Source of the DNA: Pseudomonas morbosilactucae
GTDB taxonomy: Bacteria > Pseudomonadota > Gammaproteobacteria > Pseudomonadales > Pseudomonadaceae
Length of the DNA stretch: 56,366 bases
Direction: 5' to 3'
Assembly (NCBI RefSeq): GCF_023241715.1
Contig: NZ_JALQCW010000089.1
Coordinates: forward strand, 1 to 56,366
In this document: in pieces, positions 41,583 through 50,541 of the stretch
Layout of the letters: every line of letters begins with the position of its first letter
Numbering within the stretch: the first letter of the stretch is position 1
The notes under the pieces: generated by a model
What the model was told of the DNA's origin: nothing
The model's input: the letters and a program-made list of their open reading frames with translations, nothing else
Databases searched by the model: none
Program-made: the position numbers and the translations under genes

Positions 41583-43154
41583 ATGAGTAGTCGGATGTCG
41601 CAGTGGATCGAGCACTTCCTCAACCGCAGTCGGCTGATTGAGCCGACACTTTGGCTGGTCCTTGGCAGCGCCATGATCGGCTTGCTGTGGTTGCCCGATC
41701 ATCACCCGTTGCACCCCCTGGCCACGGGGCTGTTGATCAGCCTCGCCGCGCTCCTGCTGGTGATGCTGTTCTGCACGGTGCGTCAGCAGCGTGAGACGCG
41801 CCGCCAGTTGCATGAGCTGAACGCACGCAAAAACCGCATCAAGGCGCTCAATACCCGCTTCGACAACCTGATGAATGCGGCCACCCAAGTGGCCGTCATC
41901 AGCACCACCGCTGAAGGACGGATACGCCTGTTCAGTGCCGGCGCCGAGGCCCTGTTCGGCTTCAACCGCGCCGAGATGCTGGGGCGCAATCTGGTGCAAC
42001 GCCTGTACCTGCCGTCCGATCTCGATGAACGTCGCAAGGCCAGCCAAGACCCGGCGCTGTTGCATACCTCGAACGTGCAACTGATCGATCACCTGTGTCG
42101 CAGCAGCGGCGACCAGGCCACGCAATGGAGCTACCAGCGCAAGGACGGCAGCCTGTTTATCGGCGAACTGCGCCGTGCCGAGTTTCACGACCCTGACAGC
42201 GGAGGCCTGGAACAGCTCAATGTGATCATCGATGTCAGCGAACGCAACGAACTGCTCAAGGACATCCAGGAGAGCAAGGCCTTCCTGAAAAAACTCACCC
42301 AGCGCATTCCCAACGTGCTTTACCAGTACCACCTGCGCGCCTCGGGGGACGGCTATTTCGCCTTCTGCAGCCCGAGTATCGAACAACTTTTCGAACTCAA
42401 GGCCGAGGACGTCCTGGGCTTGAGCTTCCTGCATAACCCGCTGTTCAAGCGCGTCCACCCCGAAGACATGCCGCTGATCATCAGCGTGACCCTGGAGTCC
42501 AGCCGCAGCGGCGAGGCCTGGGCCTGTGACTTTCGCGTGCAACTGCCACGCCAAGGGCTGCGCTGGCTGCACGGCGAAGCCTACGCCGAGCGCCAGGAGG
42601 ATCGCAGCGTGGTCTGGTACGGGTCGTTCATGGACATCACCGAACTCAAGGACCGCGAGCACGCCCTGAGTACCCAGGCGGTCACCGACGAGTTGACCGG
42701 TATCTACAACCGCCGGCACTTCATGGGCCAACTGGAGTGCCTGGTGGACAGCGGCAAACGCTACGGGACGGGGTTTTCCCTGATCCTGCTGGACCTGGAT
42801 CACTTCAAGTCAGTCAATGACCGCTGGGGCCACGACATGGGGGACGAGGTGCTCAAGCAAACCTGCCAACTGATTGGCCAACGGCTGCGCACCAGCGATA
42901 TTTTTTGTCGGATCGGCGGCGAGGAACTGGCGATCCTCTGCCCGCAAACCTCAGGGGAACAGGCCGAACAATTGGCCTGGCAACTGCGGGAAAACCTCGC
43001 CCGGCAATCGCTGCCCGTGGTCGGCCCGGTCACCGCCAGCTTCGGTGTGGCGGCCTGGGACCCGGAGCTGTCAGCAGAAAACCTGCTGCGCCTGAGCGAC
43101 CAGGCGACCTACGCCGCCAAGCTGGCCGGACGCAACCGTGTGCTCAGGGCCTGA
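41583..43154 (+). CDS. Membrane-anchored PAS-PAS-GGDEF diguanylate cyclase
   Basis: A 523-residue protein that should make cyclic di-GMP. ATG at 41583 has GGAGG 6 bases upstream and is preferred to the ATG at 41553. Two hydrophobic segments (about 22-37 and 46-64) are joined by a very short loop. A coiled linker follows, then PAS domains at about 93-222 and 235-355. The GGDEF domain (about 365-523) has VTDELTGIYNRRHF, LLDLDHFKSVND and the active-site variant GGEEL (445-449). An RxxD inhibitory site (RTSD, 436-439) lies exactly five residues before it, so product inhibition is expected. No EAL domain. The signal sensed by the PAS domains is unknown. Confidence 0.93.
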   Translation: MSSRMSQWIEHFLNRSRLIEPTLWLVLGSAMIGLLWLPDHHPLHPLATGLLISLAALLLVMLFCTVRQQRETRRQLHELNARKNRIKALNTRFDNLMNAATQVAVISTTAEGRIRLFSAGAEALFGFNRAEMLGRNLVQRLYLPSDLDERRKASQDPALLHTSNVQLIDHLCRSSGDQATQWSYQRKDGSLFIGELRRAEFHDPDSGGLEQLNVIIDVSERNELLKDIQESKAFLKKLTQRIPNVLYQYHLRASGDGYFAFCSPSIEQLFELKAEDVLGLSFLHNPLFKRVHPEDMPLIISVTLESSRSGEAWACDFRVQLPRQGLRWLHGEAYAERQEDRSVVWYGSFMDITELKDREHALSTQAVTDELTGIYNRRHFMGQLECLVDSGKRYGTGFSLILLDLDHFKSVNDRWGHDMGDEVLKQTCQLIGQRLRTSDIFCRIGGEELAILCPQTSGEQAEQLAWQLRENLARQSLPVVGPVTASFGVAAWDPELSAENLLRLSDQATYAAKLAGRNRVLRA

Positions 43155-43181
43155 CGGCGTCCGCCGCCAGGCCCTGGCAGG

Positions 43182-44045
43182 TCAGGCGCTCTTACGGAAC
43201 ACGAACACCAGGCCGACGATGATCAAGAGCATGCCGAGCAGGCTCAACAGCGCCAGGCGATTACCGAAGAACAGGTAATCCATCACCGCCGTCACTGCCG
43301 GCACCAAGTAGAACAGGCTGGTGACATTGACCAGGTTGCCCTGGGCAATCAGCCGGTACAGCAGCAGGGTCGCCAGCACCGAAACCACCAGGCCCATCCA
43401 CAACACCGGCACCACAAAGCCCAGGCTGTACTCGACATGCATCGGCTGGAAGGGCACGAACACCGCGCACAGCAAGAGCCCCGCCAGGTATTGCACGGGC
43501 AACGTCCCCAACGGGTTATCGGTGATGCGCTTCTGCATGATCGAGCCCAGGGTCATGCTGACCAGGGCCAGCAAGGCAAAGAGCATCCCGACCAGGGACA
43601 TTCCCGCCAGACCAATGCCTTGGTAGACCACCATGATCAGCCCCGCCAACCCCAGGCCCAGGCCGAACATCCGGCTCCAGGACCGCTGACGCTCCATCAG
43701 CACCACGGTAAGGATCGGCTGCACCCCCATCAGGGTGGCCATGACCCCGGGCGTGACCTTCAGGCTCAAGGCCAGCAGGTAGAAGATCTGGTAGGCGCCC
43801 AACAGCACCAGGCCCGTGACCGCCGCGTAGAGCATCGGGCCACGCCCACGGGGCAACCTGAGCTTGAGCAAGGGCATCAGTAGCACCAGGCCGCACAGGG
43901 CAATGGCAAAGCGAATCACTAGGAAGGCAAAGGGCGATGCATGGGCCAGGCCCCATTTGGAGAAGATTGCGCCACTGCTCCAGAGCAGGACGAACAGGCT
44001 CGTGGAAGCCGCCGCCAGCGCGGATTTTTTGGAAATGAGCAACAT
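43182..44045 (-). CDS. EamA/DMT-family transporter
   Basis: A 287-residue inner-membrane protein with ten hydrophobic segments in two repeats (SLFVLLWSSGAIFSKWGLAHASPFAFLVIRF; VNVTSLFYLVPAVTAVMDYLFFGNRL). ATG at 44045 has AGGTGG 5 bases upstream, better than the ATG 9 bases earlier. Convergent with the cyclase gene, 27 bases apart. This is the third DMT exporter in the window. Substrate unknown. Confidence 0.88.
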   Translation of the reverse strand: MLLISKKSALAAASTSLFVLLWSSGAIFSKWGLAHASPFAFLVIRFAIALCGLVLLMPLLKLRLPRGRGPMLYAAVTGLVLLGAYQIFYLLALSLKVTPGVMATLMGVQPILTVVLMERQRSWSRMFGLGLGLAGLIMVVYQGIGLAGMSLVGMLFALLALVSMTLGSIMQKRITDNPLGTLPVQYLAGLLLCAVFVPFQPMHVEYSLGFVVPVLWMGLVVSVLATLLLYRLIAQGNLVNVTSLFYLVPAVTAVMDYLFFGNRLALLSLLGMLLIIVGLVFVFRKSA

Positions 44046-44399
44046 GAAAACCACCTGTAGTCAGGCAAAAAGCCAACTCAGCAAAAGCTGAAATTCAGTC
44101 GTGTTTTTTCAGGCGGGCGCAGGCAACGGCAGCAGTTGCTGATCAGCCCGGAATACCAACGCCTGGCGGTGCTACGACTGCGTAGACCGGCACACTACTG
44201 ACAGGTGGGGGGTATTGACCGATCTGCGCAGGCTGCTGATTCCCGCACGGCACGACGCCAGCGTTGACCGCTGAAACCACTACCGAGCTGTTGAGGGAAA
44301 AGGCCATGTACAGAGGGCTCTTGAGGAGGGAAAAACCTGAGTCGTCTGACTCGTCGAGCGCCGAATATACTCAGCGCCCGATCTTCATTGCAAGAATTA
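44046..44399. other. Gene-free gap between the DMT transporter and lpxO
   Basis: A 354-base stretch upstream of the DMT gene and downstream of lpxO. A short ORF starting at 44264 runs into lpxO antisense and lacks support. I see no terminator, RNA gene or repeat I can name. Confidence 0.5.
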
Positions 44400-45335
44400 T
44401 CAGAACAGCCACTTCCACAACGCCACCAGCACCACCACCGCCAGGATCGGCCGCAGGATGCGGTACAGCTTGGGATTGCGGCGCTTCCACTGTTTCACCA
44501 CGCCGCTGAAGCTGTCGCTGAAGCGCTTGCTCCAGGCGTAGGCCTGGTTGATCCCGCCGACGCGCTCGTCGTCCAGGTTCTGCGGTGCGGTGGCACGGCC
44601 CAGCAGACCACTGACCCAACGGTTGAGGCGGGTCATCAGGCGGTTGCTCAGGGGGCGTTCGATGTCACAGAACAGGATCACCCGGGTGGTTTCGGTTTCG
44701 TTCTTCACCCAGTGCACGTAGGTTTCGTCGAACATCACATCTTCACCGTCGCGCCAGGCATAGACCTGGCCATCGACGAAAATCCGGCAGTCGTCAGAGT
44801 TGGGGGTCGATAGCCCCAGGTGATAGCGCAGGGAACCGGCGAACGGATCACGGTGCGGGTTCAGGTGGCTGCCACCGGGCAGCAAGGCGAACATGGCGCC
44901 CTTGACGTTGGGGATGCGGCTGACCAGCTCAACGGTTTTCGGGCACAGGGCTTCGGCCGAAGGCAGGGGTTTGTCGTACCACTTGAGGTAGAAACGCTTC
45001 CAGCCCTTCTTGAAAAACGAGCCGAAACCGGCGTCGTTGTTCTTCTCGGCGGCGCGGATGTAGCCCTCGTCGAACAGGTGCATGGCCTCGTCGCGGATCA
45101 CTTCCCAGTTGTCCTTGAGCACGTCCAGTTCCGGAAACTTGCTGCGGTCCAGGTAAGGCTTGGAGGGCACCGCGGAGAACAGGTACATCAAGGCGTTGTA
45201 TGGGGCGAACAGCGCGGAATGGTTGACGAACTGGCGCAGTACCGGCAGACGCGCCTTGCCCCGCAGGTGCACGTAAAGAATGCTGCCGACGAACAGCGAC
45301 AACACCGCGAACTTGGCGGCAAAGGAAAAGCTCAT
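44400..45335 (-). CDS. lpxO: Lipid A hydroxylase LpxO (Asp/Asn beta-hydroxylase family)
   Basis: A 311-residue Fe(II)/2-oxoglutarate dioxygenase that adds a 2-hydroxyl to a secondary acyl chain of lipid A at the inner membrane. It has an N-terminal membrane anchor (FAAKFAVLSLFVGSILYVHL) and a C-terminal hydrophobic anchor (LRPILAVVVLVALWKWLF). The iron ligands are in HRDPF (HxD) and in YVHWVKNETETTRVILF, where the following Arg should bind 2-oxoglutarate. ATG at 45335 follows AAGGAG. Length matches LpxO (about 300). P. aeruginosa, as I recall, has two LpxO paralogues; I cannot say which one this matches. Confidence 0.92.
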   Translation of the reverse strand: MSFSFAAKFAVLSLFVGSILYVHLRGKARLPVLRQFVNHSALFAPYNALMYLFSAVPSKPYLDRSKFPELDVLKDNWEVIRDEAMHLFDEGYIRAAEKNNDAGFGSFFKKGWKRFYLKWYDKPLPSAEALCPKTVELVSRIPNVKGAMFALLPGGSHLNPHRDPFAGSLRYHLGLSTPNSDDCRIFVDGQVYAWRDGEDVMFDETYVHWVKNETETTRVILFCDIERPLSNRLMTRLNRWVSGLLGRATAPQNLDDERVGGINQAYAWSKRFSDSFSGVVKQWKRRNPKLYRILRPILAVVVLVALWKWLF

Positions 45336-45511
45336 GCAACGACTCCTTGGAAATAGGCAACCGTGAGGGGAGTGTTCACCCGGCCTGGCAGCCGGCCATG
45401 ATAAACACTCCTGGGCCATGGAAAAACCCGCACCACTGAACATTCAGTATTAACGGCTTTGCAACAAAGGCGTTAAGTAGCATAAGCGCCCGAAGCCTTG
45501 AGTGATGTGGG

Positions 45512-45548
45512 TCAGCATTCGCCGGCAAGCCGGCGGCTTATCAGGCGA
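45512..45548. repeat. Single REP-like palindrome
   Basis: CATTCGCCGGCAAGCCGGCGG with the related CAGGCGAATGG just after it, forming an imperfect hairpin (ATTCGCC / GGCGAAT outer arms). It is 16 bases downstream of the cysK stop and could act as its terminator. Confidence 0.7.
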
Positions 45549-45563
45549 ATGGCGGCCGTCGCC

Positions 45564-46538
45564 TTACTGTTGGTTTTCCTGCTCGGTGAACAGATCGCTA
45601 AAGAGCATGCTCGACAGGTAGCGCTCGCCGGAGTCCGGCAGGATCACCACAATGGTCTTGCCCTGCATTTCCGGGGTTTCTGCCAGGCGCACGGCAACGG
45701 CCATCGCCGCGCCACAGGAAATGCCGCAGAGGATGCCCTCCTCCTGCATCAGACGCAGGGCCATGGCCTTGGACTCTTCATCGGTCACCAGCTCGACCCG
45801 GTCGACCATTTCCAGATCGAGGTTCTTCGGCACAAACCCGGCACCGATGCCCTGGATTTTGTGGGGGCTGGGCTTGATCTCTTCGCCAGCCAGTTTCTGG
45901 GTAATCACCGGCGAACCCGAAGGCTCGACCGCCACCGACAGAATCGGCTTGCCCTGGGTCTTCTTGATATAGCGCGACACACCGCTGATGGTGCCGCCGG
46001 TGCCGACCCCCGCTACCAGCACGTCCACGGCGCCGTCGGTGTCATTCCAGATTTCCGGACCGGTGGTCTTTTCATGGATCGCCGGGTTGGCCGGGTTATC
46101 GAACTGCTGCGGCATGAAGTACTTGACCGGGTCGCTGGCCAGGATTTCCGCCGCCTTGTCGATGGCGCCTTTCATGCCCTTGGCCGGCTCGGTCAGCACC
46201 AGTTCGGCGCCCAGGGCCTTGAGCACCTTGCGTCGCTCGATGCTCATGGAAGCGGGCATGGTCAGCATCAATTTATAGCCGCGGGCGGCGGCGACGAAGG
46301 CCAGGCCGATCCCGGTGTTGCCGGAAGTGGGTTCGACGATGGTCATGCCAGGCTTGAGCCGGCCGGTGCTTTCGGCGTCCCAGATCATGTTCGCGCCGAT
46401 TCGGCATTTCACCGAGTAGCCCGGGTTACGCCCTTCGATCTTGGCCAGGATGGTCACGCCACGGGGGGCGATGCGGTTGATCTGCACCAAGGGCGTATTA
46501 CCGATGGAATGGGCGTTGTCAGCAAAAATGCGGCTCAT
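45564..46538 (-). CDS. cysK: Cysteine synthase A
   Basis: A 324-residue PLP enzyme making cysteine from O-acetylserine and sulfide. The start MSRIFADNAHSIGNTPLV and PLP lysine K44 in NPGYSVKCRIGAN are typical of CysK. The Asn loop EPTSGNTGIGLAF and phosphate loop GVGTGGTISGVSRY are present, as is the C-terminal GISCGAAMAVAVRLA. ATG at 46538 has AAGGA 8 bases upstream. Divergent from the AsmA-like gene. Length normal. Confidence 0.96.
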   Translation of the reverse strand: MSRIFADNAHSIGNTPLVQINRIAPRGVTILAKIEGRNPGYSVKCRIGANMIWDAESTGRLKPGMTIVEPTSGNTGIGLAFVAAARGYKLMLTMPASMSIERRKVLKALGAELVLTEPAKGMKGAIDKAAEILASDPVKYFMPQQFDNPANPAIHEKTTGPEIWNDTDGAVDVLVAGVGTGGTISGVSRYIKKTQGKPILSVAVEPSGSPVITQKLAGEEIKPSPHKIQGIGAGFVPKNLDLEMVDRVELVTDEESKAMALRLMQEEGILCGISCGAAMAVAVRLAETPEMQGKTIVVILPDSGERYLSSMLFSDLFTEQENQQ

Positions 46539-46664
46539 GGCTGGGTCCTTATGCAGCAGTGAAGAAGTGCTCAAGGGTATGCCTCGGACCCATGAGCGTC
46601 CAGTCGAGCCGAACGACTGCGGCCACCGGCAGTCCATCCTCTATACGGCTGGAGGCCCATCACC

Positions 46665-47741
46665 ATGAAACGTCGCTACAGTTGGCCCTTGTGGACCCTG
46701 GCATGCCTGGTCGTGCTGCTGGTGGCCCTGCATATCGCCCTGCCCTACCTGGTACGCGATTACCTGAATGACAAACTGGCGGACATGGGCGACTACCGTG
46801 GCCAGGTCAGCGACGTGGACCTGGCCCTGTGGCGCGGCGCTTATCGCATCAACGGGCTGCAGATCGTCAAGGTCGACGGCAAGGTGCCGGTGCCTTTCGT
46901 CGACGCGCCGCTGATCGACCTGGCGGTGAGCTGGCATTCGTTGTGGTACGACCATGCGGTGGTGGCCAAGGTGCTGTTCGTCAAACCGCAACTGAACTTC
47001 GTCGACGGCGGCGCCAACAAACAGGCCTCGCAAACCGGCCAGGGCACCGACTGGCGGGCGCAACTGGGCAAGCTTGTACCCATTACCCTGGATGAGGTGC
47101 GGATCGACGACGGCACCATCAACTTTCGCAACTTCAGCTCCACGCCGCCGGTGAACATCGGCGCCACCCAGGTCAACGCCAGTATCTACAACCTGACCAA
47201 CGTCGCCGACGCCGCCGGCAAGCGCGCCGCGCGCTTCGACGGCAAGGCCTTGCTGCAGGGCCAGGCGCCCCTGGAAAGCAGCGCCACCTTCGATCCGCTG
47301 AGCAACTTCGAGGACTTCGAATTCCGCCTGCGGGCCCGAGACATCGAACTCAAGCGCTTCAATGACTTCGCCTCGGCCTACGGCAAATTCGACTTCAACG
47401 CCGGCCACGGCGATGTGGTGATCGAGGCCCGGGCGGAAAAAGCCCGCCTGACCGGGTACATCAAGCCCTTGCTGCGGGACGTCGAAGTGTTCAATTGGCA
47501 GCAGGACGTGGAGAACAAAAACAAAGGCATCCTGCGTTCGGTCTGGAAGGCCCTGGTTGGCGCCAGCGAGAACCTGCTGAAAAACCAAGGCAAAAACCAG
47601 TTCGCCACCCGGGTTGAACTCAGCGGCAACGTACACCGCCAGGACATCAGCGCCTTTGGGGCGTTTCTGCAGATTCTGCACAACGGTTTCGTCCAGGCAT
47701 TCAATGCCCGTTATGAGCAGCCCAAGCCATCGACTGACTGA
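46665..47741 (+). CDS. AsmA-like DUF748-domain protein
   Basis: A 358-residue protein with one N-terminal membrane anchor (WPLWTLACLVVLLVALHIALPYLV) and a periplasmic beta-rich remainder. Motifs are SDVDLALWRGAYRINGLQI, FVDAPLIDLAVSWHSLWYDHAVVAKVLFVKPQLNFV and ITLDEVRIDDGTINFRNF, typical of short DUF748 proteins. The family is distantly related to AsmA/bridge-like lipid-transfer proteins of the envelope; a role in outer-membrane lipid transport is only a family-based guess. Confidence 0.87.
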   Translation: MKRRYSWPLWTLACLVVLLVALHIALPYLVRDYLNDKLADMGDYRGQVSDVDLALWRGAYRINGLQIVKVDGKVPVPFVDAPLIDLAVSWHSLWYDHAVVAKVLFVKPQLNFVDGGANKQASQTGQGTDWRAQLGKLVPITLDEVRIDDGTINFRNFSSTPPVNIGATQVNASIYNLTNVADAAGKRAARFDGKALLQGQAPLESSATFDPLSNFEDFEFRLRARDIELKRFNDFASAYGKFDFNAGHGDVVIEARAEKARLTGYIKPLLRDVEVFNWQQDVENKNKGILRSVWKALVGASENLLKNQGKNQFATRVELSGNVHRQDISAFGAFLQILHNGFVQAFNARYEQPKPSTD

Positions 47742-47752
47742 GTCACCGTGTG

Positions 47753-47781
47753 ACGGCCCATTCAGAGACTGAATGGGCCGT
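47753..47781 (+). terminator. Perfect 13-bp hairpin after the AsmA-like gene
   Basis: ACGGCCCATTCAG / CTGAATGGGCCGT with a 3-base loop AGA, beginning 11 bases past the stop. It is followed by CTGCGTTCAC, so there is no U-tract; it may still stop transcription or protect the 3' end. Confidence 0.65.
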
Positions 47782-47881
47782 CTGCGTTCACAGTCGACCG
47801 GGCGCCGCGTTATAGTCAGCCACCGCGTTTTTCAGTCGACCTGCCCCGGGCAGCTCGCCGTCACCGTTCGAGGATTTGCAG

Positions 47882-48727
47882 ATGAAATTCGAAGGCACCC
47901 GCGCCTACGTCGCCACCGATGACTTGAAGCTGGCCGTCAACGCCGCCATCACCCTGGAGCGTCCGCTGCTGGTCAAGGGCGAACCCGGCACCGGCAAGAC
48001 CATGCTCGCCGAGCAACTGGCCGAGTCCTTTGGCGCCAAGCTGATCACCTGGCACATCAAGTCCACCACCAAGGCCCACCAGGGCCTCTACGAGTACGAC
48101 GCGGTCAGCCGCCTGCGCGACTCTCAGCTGGGGGTGGACAAGGTCCACGACATCCGCAACTACCTGAAAAAAGGCAAGCTCTGGGAAGCCTTCGAATCCG
48201 AGGAGCGGGTGATCCTGCTGATCGACGAAATCGACAAGGCCGACATCGAATTCCCCAACGACCTGCTGCAAGAACTCGACAAGATGGAGTTCTACGTCTA
48301 CGAAATCGACGAGACCATCAAGGCCAAGCAGCGGCCGATCATCATCATTACCTCCAACAACGAGAAGGAGCTGCCGGACGCCTTCCTGCGCCGCTGCTTC
48401 TTCCACTACATCGCCTTCCCCGACCGCACCACCCTGCAGAAAATCGTCGACGTGCATTATCCGGACATCAAGAAGGACCTGGTCAGCGAAGCCCTGGACG
48501 TGTTCTTCGACGTGCGCAAAGTGCCCGGCCTGAAGAAGAAGCCTTCAACCTCGGAACTGGTGGACTGGCTCAAGCTGCTGATGGCCGACAACATTGGTGA
48601 GGCGGTGCTGCGCGAGCGTGATCCGACCAAGGCCATTCCGCCCCTGGCCGGCGCCCTGGTGAAAAACGAGCAGGATGTGCAGTTGCTGGAGCGTCTGGCG
48701 TTCATGAGCCGTCGCGGTAGTCGTTAA
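47882..48727 (+). CDS. MoxR-family AAA+ ATPase
   Basis: A 281-residue AAA+ ATPase. ATG at 47882 follows GAGG with 8-base spacing. Walker A is GEPGTGKT (33-40), Walker B VILLIDEIDKAD, sensor 1 IIITSNNEKELPDAF, followed by the arginine-finger region LRRCFFHYIAFPD. It is followed 12 bases later by a VWA-domain gene. MoxR/VWA pairs act as chaperone modules that mature or remodel partner proteins. The client is unknown here, as no obvious client gene is adjacent. Confidence 0.93.
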   Translation: MKFEGTRAYVATDDLKLAVNAAITLERPLLVKGEPGTGKTMLAEQLAESFGAKLITWHIKSTTKAHQGLYEYDAVSRLRDSQLGVDKVHDIRNYLKKGKLWEAFESEERVILLIDEIDKADIEFPNDLLQELDKMEFYVYEIDETIKAKQRPIIIITSNNEKELPDAFLRRCFFHYIAFPDRTTLQKIVDVHYPDIKKDLVSEALDVFFDVRKVPGLKKKPSTSELVDWLKLLMADNIGEAVLRERDPTKAIPPLAGALVKNEQDVQLLERLAFMSRRGSR

Positions 48728-48739
48728 GAGGCTGATGCC

Positions 48740-49918
48740 ATGCTGCTCAACCTGTTCAATGAAATGCGCGCGGCCAAGGTGCCGGTGTCGGTGCGCGAAC
48801 TGCTGGACCTGATCAACGCGCTCAAGCAGCGCGTGACCTTCGCCGACATGGACGAGTTCTATTACCTCGCCCGGGCGATCCTGGTGAAGGATGAACGGCA
48901 TTTCGACAAGTTCGACCGGGCTTTTGGTGCGTACTTCAACGGCCTGGAAAAGCTCGATGACCACCTGCAGGCGCTGATCCCCGAGGATTGGCTGCGCAAG
49001 GAGTTCGAGCGTTCCCTGAGCGATGAAGAGCGGGCGCAGATCCAGTCCCTGGGCGGGCTGGACAAGCTCATCGAAGAGTTCAAGAAACGCCTGGAAGAAC
49101 AGAAGGAACGCCACGCCGGCGGCAACAAGTGGATCGGCACCGGCGGCACCAGCCCCTTTGGCTCCGGCGGTTTCAACCCGGAAGGCATCCGCGTCGGCGA
49201 CGCCGGCAAGCGCCAGGGCAAGGCGGTGAAAGTCTGGGACCAGCGCGAGTACAAGAACCTCGACGACTCAGTGGAGCTGGGCACCCGCAACATCAAGGTA
49301 GCCCTGCGTCGCCTGCGCAAGTTCGCGCGCCAGGGCGCAGCGGACGAGCTGGACATCGATGGCACCATCGACCACACCGCCCGCGATGCCGGGCTGCTGA
49401 ACATCCAGATGCGCCCGGAACGCCGCAACAGCATCAAGCTGCTGTTGCTGTTCGACATCGGCGGTTCCATGGATGCCCACGTGAAGATCTGCGAGGAACT
49501 GTTCTCGGCCTGCAAGACCGAGTTCAAGCACCTGGAGTACTACTACTTCCACAACTTCATCTATGAATCGGTGTGGAAGAACAACATGCGCCGCGGCTCG
49601 GAGCGCACCTCGACCCAGGACCTGCTGCACAAGTACGGCGCCGACTACAAAGTGATCTTCGTCGGTGACGCCGCCATGGCGCCCTACGAAATCACCCAGG
49701 CCGGCGGCAGCGTCGAGCACTGGAACGAGGAAGCCGGTTATGTGTGGATGCAGCGCTTTATGGAGAAGTACAAGAAGCTCATCTGGATCAACCCCTACCC
49801 GAAGGACACCTGGGGTTACACCGCGTCGACCAACATTGTCCGCGACCTGATCGAGGACCAGATGTACCCGCTGACCCTGCGCGGGCTGGAAGAGGGAATG
49901 CGCTTTCTGTCCAAGTAG
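48740..49918 (+). CDS. VWA-domain protein, CoxE-like, partner of the MoxR ATPase
   Basis: A 392-residue cytoplasmic protein with a helical N-terminal half, a Gly-rich linker (GTGGTSPFGSGGFNPEGIRVGDAG) and a C-terminal von Willebrand A domain. The metal-site motif reads DIGGS (D239-x-G241-x-S243) rather than the canonical DxSxS, so metal binding may differ. Later elements ASTNIVRDL and VIFVGDAAMAP follow. It forms an operon with the MoxR gene. A REP-like sequence follows its stop. Confidence 0.9.
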   Translation: MLLNLFNEMRAAKVPVSVRELLDLINALKQRVTFADMDEFYYLARAILVKDERHFDKFDRAFGAYFNGLEKLDDHLQALIPEDWLRKEFERSLSDEERAQIQSLGGLDKLIEEFKKRLEEQKERHAGGNKWIGTGGTSPFGSGGFNPEGIRVGDAGKRQGKAVKVWDQREYKNLDDSVELGTRNIKVALRRLRKFARQGAADELDIDGTIDHTARDAGLLNIQMRPERRNSIKLLLLFDIGGSMDAHVKICEELFSACKTEFKHLEYYYFHNFIYESVWKNNMRRGSERTSTQDLLHKYGADYKVIFVGDAAMAPYEITQAGGSVEHWNEEAGYVWMQRFMEKYKKLIWINPYPKDTWGYTASTNIVRDLIEDQMYPLTLRGLEEGMRFLSK

Positions 49919-49939
49919 GTGGAGATTGGTCTTGCGGGC

Positions 49940-49983
49940 GTGAGCGCTGGCAAGCCGGCGGCTAAGGGAGCCGGCTCGTATAG
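49940..49983. repeat. REP-like element between convergent genes
   Basis: GCGCTGGCAAGCCGGCGG with the partly complementary GGAGCCGGCTCGTATAG, a diverged REP pair in the 69-base gap between the VWA gene and the DUF2937 gene. Confidence 0.65.
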
Positions 49984-49987
49984 CGGC

Positions 49988-50530
49988 TTAGAGGCCTTTA
50001 AGGTCGCGCTCTTCGATGGGGCGACTCTGGCGCAGGCGCTTGCCGCCCAGCACGACCCAGTCGATCAGGCGGAACAGGCATTCCAGGCCAAAAGACAGCA
50101 GCAAGGCGCCGCTCATGCCCCAGACCATGGCCTCGGGGGTCAGGAGGATTTGGTAGCTGTAGCCGTTCCAGGTTTCCTTGCGGATATCCGGATCGGCGGC
50201 CAGCGCCACTTGCAGCACGCGGATGTACCAAGGGCCCTGCATCGCCTGGAATTGCTTGTCCAAGGCCAATTGCCGAGTGAGCAGGCTGCTCAGGCTGTCG
50301 GCGTCGCTGCGAAATACCGGGTCGTCACTGGCGCGGTAATGAGCCACCAAAGCCTGCATATCACCCTTGAAAAACTGATTGGCGGTGCCCTGGAAGCCTT
50401 GCAGGCTGGTCTGGGCCTCAATCAAGTGGGCTTCCACGCGCTTGGCGTAGTCGCTGATGAAACCGGGTACCTGCACGCCCACCAACAGGCCAGCGGCAAA
50501 CAGCACCAACCGCAAATAACTGAGCAACAT
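49988..50530 (-). CDS. DUF2937-family membrane protein
   Basis: A 180-residue inner-membrane protein with an N-terminal hydrophobic segment (MLLSYLRLVLFAAGLLVGVQVPGFI) and a second near residues 140-160 (EAMVWGMSGALLLSFGLECLF). Between them is a helical periplasmic region (FISDYAKRVEAHLIEAQTSLQGFQGTANQFF). ATG at 50530 is preferred over the longer frame. It lies 11 bases behind the glutamine amidotransferase gene and is probably co-transcribed. Function unknown. Confidence 0.82.
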   Translation of the reverse strand: MLLSYLRLVLFAAGLLVGVQVPGFISDYAKRVEAHLIEAQTSLQGFQGTANQFFKGDMQALVAHYRASDDPVFRSDADSLSSLLTRQLALDKQFQAMQGPWYIRVLQVALAADPDIRKETWNGYSYQILLTPEAMVWGMSGALLLSFGLECLFRLIDWVVLGGKRLRQSRPIEERDLKGL

Positions 50531-50541
50531 AGGGGATGTCC

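Noticed and set aside
44264..44509. 81-residue plus-strand ORF upstream of and overlapping lpxO
   Set aside because: It runs antisense into lpxO, has no ribosome site of note and no recognisable sequence.
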